From: an uncultured Bacilli bacterium
Lineage (GTDB): Bacteria > Bacillota_I > Bacilli_A > RF39 > UBA660
Length of the DNA: 20,059 bases
NCBI GenBank assembly: GCA_947584105.1
Contig: CANPWK010000006.1
Location: 1 to 20,059 of the forward strand
Reading direction: 5' to 3'
Translations under genes and position numbers: made by a program
Part shown: positions 8,701 to 14,075 of the stretch, piece after piece
How positions within the stretch are numbered: the first letter of the stretch is position 1
How the letters are laid out: every line of letters starts with the position of its first letter
The notes under the pieces: model-generated
Database searches by the model: none
Seen by the model: the letters and a program-made list of their open reading frames with translations, nothing else
What the model was told of the DNA's origin: nothing

Positions 8701-9108
8701 AAGGATTTAGCACGTATTTGTATGAGTATTTCTAATTGTTATGTTGCTCAAGTATCTATGGCAAATCCTATGCAAGTAATTAGAGCTTTAAAAGAGGCAG
8801 ATGATTATAAAGGACCTAGTATTGTTATAGCATATGCTCCATGTATTGCACATGGAATTAAAGGTGGAATGACAAATAGTTATGATGTAGAAAAATTAGC
8901 ATATGACAGTGGTTATTTTCCAACATTTAGATATCACCCTTTAAATGGATATAAATTTGATAGTAAACATTTTGATGTGGATAAATATGATGAATTTATT
9001 AAAATGCAAACAAGATTTAATTTAATTAATAAAGAAAATAAATTATATCAAGAGTGTTTAAATAATGTTAAGGCTAGATTTAAATATTATGAAGAATTAG
9101 ATTCGTAA
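5785..9108 (+). CDS. nifJ: Pyruvate:ferredoxin (flavodoxin) oxidoreductase, single-chain
   Basis: Oxidises pyruvate with CoA to acetyl-CoA and CO2, passing electrons to ferredoxin or flavodoxin. The 1107 residues run in the order of the homodimeric enzyme. The pyrimidine-binding domain comes first (MDGNEACSYTSYLFTEVAGIYPITPSSP, residues 6-33). A transketolase-like domain II and a gamma-type domain follow. Next come two [4Fe-4S] ferredoxin motifs (C662/665/668/672 and C717/720/723/727), then the thiamine-diphosphate domain with GGDGWAYD near 911. The third cluster near the cofactor has its ligands at C781, C784, C808 and C1020. The start at 5785 is supported by TAGGTGA at 5774-5780 and the family's usual MxxxTMDGNEA opening; the frame extends 20 codons upstream without support. 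At the usual EKR segment before the ferredoxin domain the sequence reads SNSN, and the protein is somewhat shorter than the common ~1170 residues. It appears monocistronic. Confidence 0.96.
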   Translation: MKIVTMDGNEACSYTSYLFTEVAGIYPITPSSPMAEHVENYSNMGMKNIFNDQVKLVEMQSEAGAAGFIHGALQSGVLASTYTASQGLLLMIPNMYKIAGEMLPGVIHVAARSLSTHALSIFGDHQDIYATRQTGFCMLASSSVQDCAYLSAVAHLASIKASLPFLHFFDGFRTSHEINKISILEREDYLDLIDYEAIDKFRNRAINIDNVKTVGTNQNEDIYFQITEARNTDYEKVADIVNYYMEQINKKTNMNYQPFEYYGNKNAEKIIVAMGSVCETIKEYIEYINNDVGVIEVHLYRPFSIKYFKKVLPKTVKKIAVLDRTKEFGSIGEPLYLDVMSAVCDITVVGGRYGLSSKNTTPGQIDAVYKMLDNPKHNFTIGIDDDVTNLSLKYNKINIHDSKEMLIYGYGSDGMVSASKSIIKLIGNNTKQYVQGYFQYDSKKSGGVTTCHLRISDKLIKKTYYVENPSVLVVSKDNYLNDFNLVESMEENGICLINTIKNEQELNDYITPALRNLLVLKNIKVYTINAYKIAYEEGLHDKISMIMESAILFLTDFINKENIMNFLEKDIKDKFSKKGMEVISANIRAVNKVRNSIKNYKITDTKLLDNHHLNFYDQIMKREGNKIPVSEFLNVRDGSLKNGISTSNSNLNIHPKWIKENCINCNQCAIICPHGVIQPFYLSIEEYEKAPDYIKDYCMVSLDKKGYFALGISINNCTGCMRCVKVCPGLKNLKALVKSNDVLYQKVYDYLEANISEKVNNGINIKTSQFKKSKFKYPGSCMGCGETAYLKLLTQLFDNLIISNATGCSSIYGGVVPNMPYQVPWASSLFEDNAEYGYGMSIASKTIRSRIKNIMENNMDNENNELFKVWLDHYDDYDKTKYVYDNLTNNIPDELKNIKQYIKKPSIWCVGGDGWAYDIGYSGIDHILNSNDDINILVLDTEVYSNTGGQASKSTNLGTLAEFADNGKKTYKKDLARICMSISNCYVAQVSMANPMQVIRALKEADDYKGPSIVIAYAPCIAHGIKGGMTNSYDVEKLAYDSGYFPTFRYHPLNGYKFDSKHFDVDKYDEFIKMQTRFNLINKENKLYQECLNNVKARFKYYEELDS

Positions 9109-9117
9109 ATACATTGT

Positions 9118-9143
9118 AAAAAGATTGTTAAAATCTTTTTTTT
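9118..9143 (+). terminator. Rho-independent terminator after the pyruvate:ferredoxin oxidoreductase gene
   Basis: AAAAAGATT (9118-9126) pairs with AATCTTTTT (9132-9140) across a 5-base loop and continues into a run of T (9136-9143). The stem has only one G-C pair, so it is weak, but the U-tract is good. It overlaps the promoter of the next operon. Confidence 0.55.
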
Positions 9144-9153
9144 ATTGTATAAT
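9125..9153 (+). promoter_or_regulatory. Promoter of the unknown-function operon at 9175-11255
   Basis: TTGTTA (9125-9130) and a consensus TATAAT (9148-9153) are separated by exactly 17 bases. The start codon of the small gene is 22 bases after the -10 element. The -35 hexamer lies inside the terminator hairpin of the preceding gene, a compact arrangement in which DNA for the hairpin and the promoter is shared. Confidence 0.65.
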
Positions 9154-9174
9154 TATTAGAGAATGGAGAAAGCT

Positions 9175-9282
9175 ATGGAAGAATTAATATTACCTGAAGA
9201 TACTGATAAATTAGAAGTATTATATGAAATAAATAAAGAACAGAAAGATATTTCTGATTATCCTTTAAGAGAAGAGGAATAG
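9175..9282 (+). CDS. Small acidic protein of 35 residues, unknown function
   Basis: An ATG at 9175 has GGAGAAAG at 9165-9172 as ribosome binding site and opens a 35-codon frame ending in TAG at 9280-9282. The peptide (MEELILPEDTDKLEVLYEI, then NKEQKDISDYPLREEE) is rich in Glu and Asp and has no signal or membrane segment. The stop is two bases before the ATG of the 526-residue gene, whose ribosome binding site (AGAGGAA) lies inside this frame. The promoter, ribosome binding site and tight spacing support a translated gene or a leader peptide that couples translation to the next gene. I do not recognise a family. Confidence 0.55.
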   Translation: MEELILPEDTDKLEVLYEINKEQKDISDYPLREEE

Positions 9283-9284
9283 TT

Positions 9285-10865
9285 ATGAATAGTATTAATG
9301 AAATTTTAAAATTACTTGAGAAGAAAGTAAATTCTTATTCAGTAAAAGAACCACCAACTAAAGCTGAAATAATTGATGCTTTGTGTACATTGGGTGTTGA
9401 TAATCCAGGATTTGATAATACAAGCAAAGTTCAAAAAATTACTTCATATGTCTTAAAAATTATAAAAAAGTATGAGCTTTATTTTATTGAACGAAAAAAA
9501 GATATAAATTTGCAATTTTTAGCAGCTAATAATGGAGGATATCGTTTAATAAAAGTTCATTTTAGTGAAGATAATATTTCTGGTATTAATAGCATTTGTT
9601 TATTTATTCCAGTTATTAGTGATACTTTGGAAAATACAGTTTGTTTAATTTATCGATATTTATTAGGTAATCGTATTAGTTTCTCTTCTAAAATATCTTT
9701 TTTCAACCGTAGTGATAATTTTATTTTGACAGTTTATAGTAAAGAAGATGCTAAAAGTATTATAAATTTTTGTAATGAAAATTTTCATAAACGATTAGGA
9801 ATAGTTAATCCTTTTATATCTAGAATAGGTTATATAGGTGTTAGTAGAGAATTAAATGGGATTAGTTATAATTTAGGAATTGCTACTTTACTTAATGAAT
9901 ATATAGAAGAATGTATTTTAAGCCAAAGAAAAAAAGCTTATGATGCAATAGATTTTCAAAATTTTGTAAACGAAAAATATAAAACTTCTGACAATTATGT
10001 CGATAAAAACATGAATTATATAGCTAGTGCTTCTCTTTATTCAATTTTAACTAATGATAATATTTTGCAATTTTTTAATGATGAAGTAATTTTAGAATTT
10101 GATTATGATAATTACTATCGTTATGAAGCAATTAATAATTCTGGTTATGAGTATTTATATAATGGAAAAGTAATAAATGAAGATAATGATTATATGAGTT
10201 TTATTAAGCTACAGGCTTTAAATTGTTTAGATAAGATATATTTAGAAAAATATAATGAATCATTTAAACAAAATACTGTTATTAATAAACTTTTTACTTA
10301 TAAATTATTGGAACAGTTAGATAATGTATTGAACAAAAAAAATAATTGTAATATAAAAATAGAATATAAAGATTTAGAAATAAAAAAATTGCTTCCTTAT
10401 TTATATGGCTTTTTAGCTTATAAGTATAAATGTTGTAATTTAGAAGAAGTAAAAGATGTTGTAAATACTATAAAAAAGATATTGATTGTTAAGAAAAATA
10501 TAGAAAATGATAAAATTATTTATGAACAAGATAATCAAAAAATAATTTCTAGTATTCCTATTATTAGTACTACAAATGGTAGTGTGGCAATTGATATTAT
10601 TGATAAGGCTACTTTAATGTGTAATATAACGACTATAAAAAAAGGAAAAAAAGAAAGTTATTTAAATGTTTATGTAAAAATTAATTATGACTTAATTAAT
10701 AATAAAGATTTAAATGATGCTAAAAGATATAGATATATAGTAGCTAATATGTTACTTGATGAAAAAAGAAATAATGATGCATTAGAAAGACGTAAAGTAG
10801 ATTTTAGAGCACTATTTTTAGATGAAAAAGAGATAAGTGCTAAACTAAATTTTGAATTAAAATAG
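9285..10865 (+). CDS. Hypothetical protein of 526 residues, unknown function
   Basis: I do not recognise this family. The protein looks cytoplasmic: there is no signal peptide and no convincing membrane helix, although residues ~100-130 (SICLFIPVI, TVCLIYRYLLG) form a hydrophobic strand-rich stretch. The N-terminal 75 residues are mostly helical with an internal PPTKAEIIDALCTLGV segment. The middle (about 140-210) looks alpha/beta (NFILTVYSKEDAKSIINFCNENFHKRLG). The C-terminal third is Lys/Asn-rich and ends in a charged helix (DEKRNNDALERRKVDFRALFLDEKEI). No catalytic motif such as a P-loop or metal-binding cysteine cluster is apparent. It is coupled to the 35-residue gene upstream and followed 18 bases later by a lipoprotein gene, so these three probably work together. 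Codon use resembles the neighbours, giving no sign of recent transfer. Confidence 0.85.
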   Translation: MNSINEILKLLEKKVNSYSVKEPPTKAEIIDALCTLGVDNPGFDNTSKVQKITSYVLKIIKKYELYFIERKKDINLQFLAANNGGYRLIKVHFSEDNISGINSICLFIPVISDTLENTVCLIYRYLLGNRISFSSKISFFNRSDNFILTVYSKEDAKSIINFCNENFHKRLGIVNPFISRIGYIGVSRELNGISYNLGIATLLNEYIEECILSQRKKAYDAIDFQNFVNEKYKTSDNYVDKNMNYIASASLYSILTNDNILQFFNDEVILEFDYDNYYRYEAINNSGYEYLYNGKVINEDNDYMSFIKLQALNCLDKIYLEKYNESFKQNTVINKLFTYKLLEQLDNVLNKKNNCNIKIEYKDLEIKKLLPYLYGFLAYKYKCCNLEEVKDVVNTIKKILIVKKNIENDKIIYEQDNQKIISSIPIISTTNGSVAIDIIDKATLMCNITTIKKGKKESYLNVYVKINYDLINNKDLNDAKRYRYIVANMLLDEKRNNDALERRKVDFRALFLDEKEISAKLNFELK

Positions 10866-10883
10866 AGTGGAGATGGCGATAAT

Positions 10884-11255
10884 TTGCATATTGGGAAAAA
10901 AATATTAATAGTAACTTTACTACTTATTACAGTTTGTGGTTGTGGTAGTAAAAAAGATAATAAAAAAATAAATGTAGATATTGGATCTAAGGATGTAACA
11001 TACAATAAAGTAGTTAATTGTGGTGATAAAACTGCTACAAGTTCTTTGTTTTTTGGTAAGGATAAGACTTTCAAATATTCTTTTTATGAATGTAGTGGGA
11101 CTGATTTACATTTAATATCTGGTGAGGGAACATATAAGATTAAAGATCAAAAAATTACCCTTCTTGATAATTATGGTCAAAAATTTGATGTTGATTATGA
11201 TGATAAAAGTGTAAAATTAAATTATAACAGTAATTTATTAACGTTGACAAAATAA
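10884..11255 (+). CDS. Small putative lipoprotein, unknown function
   Basis: The 123-residue product begins with a classical lipoprotein signal: positive start (HIGKK), hydrophobic core ILIVTLLLITV, then lipobox V17-C18-G19 before the modifiable C20. A Gly/Ser/Lys linker follows (GSKKDNKK). The mature ~100 residues look beta-rich (TSSLFFGKDKTFKYSFYECSGTDLHLISGEGTYKIKDQKITLLDNYG), perhaps a small beta-barrel or sandwich. Two further Cys (in VVNCGDK and YECSG) could form a disulfide. The start is TTG, the only in-frame start after the previous stop, with GTGGAG about 11 bases upstream. It would be anchored on the outer face of the membrane. Its role is unknown; context links it to the 526-residue protein. 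Confidence 0.8.
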   Translation: MHIGKKILIVTLLLITVCGCGSKKDNKKINVDIGSKDVTYNKVVNCGDKTATSSLFFGKDKTFKYSFYECSGTDLHLISGEGTYKIKDQKITLLDNYGQKFDVDYDDKSVKLNYNSNLLTLTK

Positions 11256-11285
11256 CCTATTTTTCAAAAAAAGTATAATTTTTCC

Positions 11286-11314
11286 TTGTATTATTTCATT
11301 AATGGTGTTATAAT
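11286..11314 (+). promoter_or_regulatory. Promoter of the rpsU-yqeY-trpS operon
   Basis: TTGTAT (11286-11291), a 17-base spacer and TATAAT (11309-11314) form a strong promoter. TGT immediately before the -10 (11306-11308) makes it an extended -10 element. It lies about 30 bases before the rpsU start codon, as expected for a highly expressed ribosomal protein gene. Confidence 0.7.
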
Positions 11315-11342
11315 ACTACTAGTTTGTGAAAGGAGGGATTAT

Positions 11343-11537
11343 ATGCAAAAAACGGTAGTAAAAAACGGTGATGTAGATAGCGCTCTACGCGATATGAGAC
11401 GTAAAAATGCTAAAGAAGGCCTCCTAAAAAAAGCTCGTGAGAAGCAAGAAGGGTATAAAAAACCGGGAATTAGAAGAAGAGAAAAAAGAGATAAAGGAAT
11501 TAAAAATACAAGAAAAAGAGAAAGAAATAATTACTAA
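11343..11537 (+). CDS. rpsU: Small-subunit ribosomal protein S21
   Basis: A 64-residue basic protein that matches bS21, which binds the 3' domain of 16S rRNA on the 30S subunit and aids initiation. The signature is clear: KTVVKNGDVDSALRDMRRKNAKEGLLKKAREKQEGYKKPGIRRREKR, with Arg/Lys dominating the C-terminal half. The start at 11343 has a near-perfect AAAGGAGGG at 11329-11337. An upstream in-frame TTG at 11286 coincides with the -35 promoter element and is not the start. It is followed by yqeY, an arrangement common in Firmicutes. Confidence 0.96.
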   Translation: MQKTVVKNGDVDSALRDMRRKNAKEGLLKKAREKQEGYKKPGIRRREKRDKGIKNTRKRERNNY

Positions 11538-11547
11538 CTTTCTCTTT
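11515..11547 (+). terminator. Hairpin spanning the rpsU stop codon, possible attenuator
   Basis: AAAGAGAAAG (11515-11524) pairs perfectly with CTTTCTCTTT (11538-11547) over a 13-base loop that includes the end of rpsU. Only a short T-rich tract (TTTT at 11550-11553) follows before the yqeY ribosome binding site. It may partly terminate or stabilise the rpsU message so that S21 exceeds the downstream products. The stem is purine on one side and pyrimidine on the other, so a chance origin from Lys/Arg codons is possible. Confidence 0.35.
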
Positions 11548-11566
11548 CATTTTAGAAAGGAGATTT

Positions 11567-12019
11567 ATGAGAAATCAAGTTTTAGATGATATAGTGAAAG
11601 CAATGAAAAATAAAGATAAGGAAACCTTGTCTACTTTGCGATTACTTAAAGGTGCAATGCAATTAGAAGAAATTAATAAAAAAAGAGAATTAAATGATGA
11701 GGAAATGATAGTAATAATTTCTAAACAAATTAAAACAAGACGAGAATCTATTACTGAATTTGAAAAAGCAAGCAGAAGTGATTTAGTTGAAAAAACAGCT
11801 AAAGAAATATCTATTTTAGAAAAATATATGCCAGAACAATTATCTTCTAATGAAGTAGATAAAATAATTGATGATGTTTTTGAACAAGTAAAACCTCAAA
11901 ATATGAAGGATATGAAATTATTAATGAGTGAGTTAAATCCAAAACTTAAAGGTAAAACTGATATGAGTTCAGTTAGTAAAAAAGTAAAGGATAAATTAAC
12001 TAAAATTATAGGTGAATAA
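11567..12019 (+). CDS. yqeY: YqeY family protein (GatB/YqeY domain)
   Basis: A 150-residue helical protein that matches YqeY over its full length (VLDDIVKAMKNKDKETLSTLRLLKGAMQ, then KQIKTRRESITEFEKASRSDLVEKTAKEISILEKYMPEQLS, then MSELNPKLKGKTDMSSVSKKVKDKL). The family shares the C-terminal tRNA-contacting domain of GatB/GatE amidotransferase subunits, but its cellular role is not settled. AAAGGAGAT at 11556-11564 supports the ATG at 11567. It follows rpsU, a commonly conserved neighbour, and its TAA overlaps the trpS start (TAATG), so the genes are translationally coupled. Confidence 0.92.
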   Translation: MRNQVLDDIVKAMKNKDKETLSTLRLLKGAMQLEEINKKRELNDEEMIVIISKQIKTRRESITEFEKASRSDLVEKTAKEISILEKYMPEQLSSNEVDKIIDDVFEQVKPQNMKDMKLLMSELNPKLKGKTDMSSVSKKVKDKLTKIIGE

Positions 12020-13002
12020 TGAAAAAAATATTAACAGGATTACAACCAACTGGAATTATTACTTTAGGAAATTATATTGGTGCTATTAAACAAATGGTTA
12101 AGTATCAAGAAGATTATGAATCATTTATTTTTGTTGCTGACTTACATTCTTTAACTGTTTTAAATGAGAAAAGAGATTTAACAAAAAATACTAGAGAATT
12201 AGTTGCACTATATTTAGCATGCGGAATTGATCCCAATAAAAATACAATATTTATTCAGTCAGAAAACGAATATCATACTAATTTAGCATGGATACTGGAA
12301 TGTCATACTTATTTTGGCGAACTTTCTCGTATGCATCAGTTTAAAGAAAAAAGTAAAAAGAATGTTAATTTTACATCAGGATTGTTTACTTATCCAGTAT
12401 TAATGGCAGCTGATATATTACTTTATGATATAGATTATGTGCCTGTTGGCTATGATCAAAAGCAACACGTAGAAATAGCTCGTGATATAGCTATTAGATT
12501 TAATAAAAGATATGGAGAAACTTTTAAAATTCCAGAGCCATTAATTTCTAAAAGTGGTACTAAAATTATGGATTTAGTTGATCCAACAAAGAAGATGAGT
12601 AAGTCATCTGAAAATAAAAAGGGGATTATAACACTTTTAGATAGTGAAGTAGAAATTAGAAAAAAAATAATGTCTGCAACTACAGATTCTGATATGATTA
12701 TTAAATATGATCCAGAATTAAAACCTGGTATTTCTAACTTGATTAATATTTATTCTGCTTTGACAGATAAAAGCATTAGTGATATTGAAGAAGAATTTAA
12801 AGATAGTAATTATGGAAACTTTAAAAAGGTAATTGCTGATACGGTTGTAGAATTTGTTTTAAATATTAAAAAGAAATATGAATATTATTTAAATAGCTCT
12901 AAGCTTGATGAAATATTAGATAGTGGTATAAAAAAAGCTAGAATGCTTGCTAAAATGAAATATGAACAAGTAAAGAAAAATATTAACATGTATAGGAAAT
13001 AA
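12019..13002 (+). CDS. trpS: Tryptophanyl-tRNA synthetase
   Basis: Charges tRNA-Trp with tryptophan in the cytoplasm. The 327-residue length is typical of bacterial class I TrpRS. The first ATP-binding motif is TGLQPTGIITLGNYIG (residues 6-21, the HIGH equivalent) and the second is KMSKS at 192-196. In between, residues in AADILLYDIDYVPVGYDQKQHVE match the tryptophan and dimer-interface segments. The C-terminal anticodon-binding helices close the protein. The start overlaps the yqeY stop, with AGGTGA just upstream. No T-box-like leader is visible, as expected for a gene inside an operon. No terminator is seen after it. Confidence 0.96.
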   Translation: MKKILTGLQPTGIITLGNYIGAIKQMVKYQEDYESFIFVADLHSLTVLNEKRDLTKNTRELVALYLACGIDPNKNTIFIQSENEYHTNLAWILECHTYFGELSRMHQFKEKSKKNVNFTSGLFTYPVLMAADILLYDIDYVPVGYDQKQHVEIARDIAIRFNKRYGETFKIPEPLISKSGTKIMDLVDPTKKMSKSSENKKGIITLLDSEVEIRKKIMSATTDSDMIIKYDPELKPGISNLINIYSALTDKSISDIEEEFKDSNYGNFKKVIADTVVEFVLNIKKKYEYYLNSSKLDEILDSGIKKARMLAKMKYEQVKKNINMYRK

Positions 13003-13013
13003 TAAAAAAGTAG

Positions 13014-13042
13014 TTGATTAATTTAAAAAAATATGTTAATAT
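13014..13042 (+). promoter_or_regulatory. Putative promoter of rplS
   Basis: TTGATT (13014-13019) and TAATAT (13037-13042) are 17 bases apart. Transcription would begin around 13049, directly at the leader hairpin. This fits separate control of rplS from trpS. Confidence 0.5.
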
Positions 13043-13049
13043 TAATATC

Positions 13050-13078
13050 GTGTTCCGCTGGTTTTTGATTAAGAACAT
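13050..13078 (+). ncRNA. Ribosomal protein L19 leader-like RNA element
   Basis: Upstream of rplS the segment TGTTCCGCTGG (13051-13061) and AAGAACA (13071-13077) can pair as TGTTC/GAACA, closing a 17-base loop. It lies between the putative transcription start and the ribosome binding site. Small autoregulatory L19 leaders are known in Firmicutes at this position. The GC-containing TTCCGCTGG block stands out against the surrounding AT-rich DNA and looks constrained. Assignment to the known L19 leader family is from memory and position, not a model search. Confidence 0.5.
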
Positions 13079-13103
13079 AATTTAAAGAAAGGATTGTGAC
13101 ATT

Positions 13104-13457
13104 GTGAATTTAGTTGATAAAATAACAAATAAACAAATTAGAACAGATATTCCTGTATTCCAAGTAGGTGACACTGTAAAAGTTAATATAAAAATTGATG
13201 AAAAAGATTCACGTGGTAATATCAAGACTAGAATTCAGGCTTATGAAGGTCTTGTAATGCAAATAAAAGGATCTAAGATTAGCAAAACTTTTACTGTTAG
13301 AAAAATGTCAGGGAATGTAGGAACAGAAAAAACTTTTCCAATGCATTCACCTCGTATTGACTCAATTGAGGTTATAAGAAAAGGTAAAGTTAGAAGAGCT
13401 AAATTAAATTATATTAGGGATCAAAAGAAAACTCCTAAGATTAAAGAAAGAGCATAA
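13104..13457 (+). CDS. rplS: Large-subunit ribosomal protein L19
   Basis: A 117-residue protein matching bL19, which sits at the 30S-50S interface. Diagnostic segments are IPVFQVGDTVKVNIKI (about 17-32), RIQAYEGLVMQIKGS, TFTVRKMSGNVGTEKTFPMHSPRIDSIEVIRKGKVRRAKLNYIRDQKKTPKIKER. The start is GTG at 13104, with GAAAGGA at 13087-13093 about ten bases upstream. The gene has its own promoter and a short leader, and a hairpin terminator overlaps its stop codon. The usual Firmicute neighbours rpsP, rimM and trmD are not next to it. Confidence 0.96.
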   Translation: MNLVDKITNKQIRTDIPVFQVGDTVKVNIKIDEKDSRGNIKTRIQAYEGLVMQIKGSKISKTFTVRKMSGNVGTEKTFPMHSPRIDSIEVIRKGKVRRAKLNYIRDQKKTPKIKERA

Positions 13458-13477
13458 GGCTATTAGGCCTTATTTTT
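13454..13477 (+). terminator. Terminator or attenuator between rplS and lepB
   Basis: ATAAGGC (13454-13460) pairs with GCCTTAT (13467-13473) over a 6-base loop, followed by TTTTT (13473-13477). It overlaps the rplS TAA. lepB begins only 10 bases after the T-run with no room for a promoter downstream, so lepB transcription probably relies on readthrough. Confidence 0.65.
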
Positions 13478-13486
13478 GTAGGTGAT

Positions 13487-13996
13487 ATGATGCGTATATT
13501 AAAAGAAGTAATTCCATATATAGTGATTGTATTAGTTGTAGTTTTACTTAGAACATTTATTGCTACTCCTGTGATTGTATCTGGTTCCTCAATGGATCCA
13601 ACATTGAAAGATGGTCAGCTTCTAATTTTAAATAAACTGGCTCATCGTTTTAATCGTTATGATATAGTAGTAATTGATGTAGTTATTAATAATAAAAAGG
13701 AACGTATTGTTAAAAGAATAATAGGTCTACCTGGTGAAACTGTGGAATATAAGAATAAGAAATTATATATAAATGGAGAAAAAGTACGTGATGATTTTAG
13801 TAATATTACTTATGATTTTTCAACAGCTGAATTAGGTGAGAAAAAAATCCCTAAAAATCATTATTTAGTGCTAGGGGATAATCGAAACGATTCAGTAGAT
13901 AGTAGAGATTATAGAGTTGGTTTTATTAATGAAGATGACATTGTAGGAAAACCAGTATTTCGCCTTTGGCCATTAAATAAAATTGGTATATTATAA
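13487..13996 (+). CDS. lepB: Signal peptidase I
   Basis: Membrane-anchored serine protease that removes signal peptides from exported proteins. One N-terminal membrane helix (about residues 8-21, YIVIVLVVVLL) anchors the catalytic domain outside. The catalytic serine is S35 in GSSMDPTL and the general base lysine is K76 in RIVKRIIGLPGE. The later boxes YINGEKV and LGDNRNDSVDSRDY (GDNRxxSxDSR) are intact. The 169 residues match the short Gram-positive form. There are two tandem ATGs, 13487 and 13490; GGTG at 13481-13484 is better spaced for the second, which would give 168 residues. It follows the rplS terminator closely and is followed by a strong terminator. Confidence 0.95.
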   Translation: MMRILKEVIPYIVIVLVVVLLRTFIATPVIVSGSSMDPTLKDGQLLILNKLAHRFNRYDIVVIDVVINNKKERIVKRIIGLPGETVEYKNKKLYINGEKVRDDFSNITYDFSTAELGEKKIPKNHYLVLGDNRNDSVDSRDYRVGFINEDDIVGKPVFRLWPLNKIGIL

Positions 13997-14021
13997 AAGT
14001 TCAATATTGAGAACTTTTTTT
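13995..14021 (+). terminator. Rho-independent terminator of lepB
   Basis: AAAAGTTC (13995-14002) pairs with GAACTTTT (14011-14018) over an 8-base loop and runs into seven T residues (14015-14021). It overlaps the lepB stop codon. Confidence 0.75.
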
Positions 14022-14026
14022 CTTTA

Positions 14027-14055
14027 TTTACTATTATTTAGTTATTATATATGAT
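14027..14055 (+). promoter_or_regulatory. Putative promoter of the 463-residue protein gene
   Basis: TTTACT (14027-14032) and TATGAT (14050-14055) are separated by 17 bases, about 20 bases before the ATG at 14076. The preceding terminator means a promoter is needed here. Confidence 0.45.
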
Positions 14056-14075
14056 AAAATTAAGTAGGTGGTATT

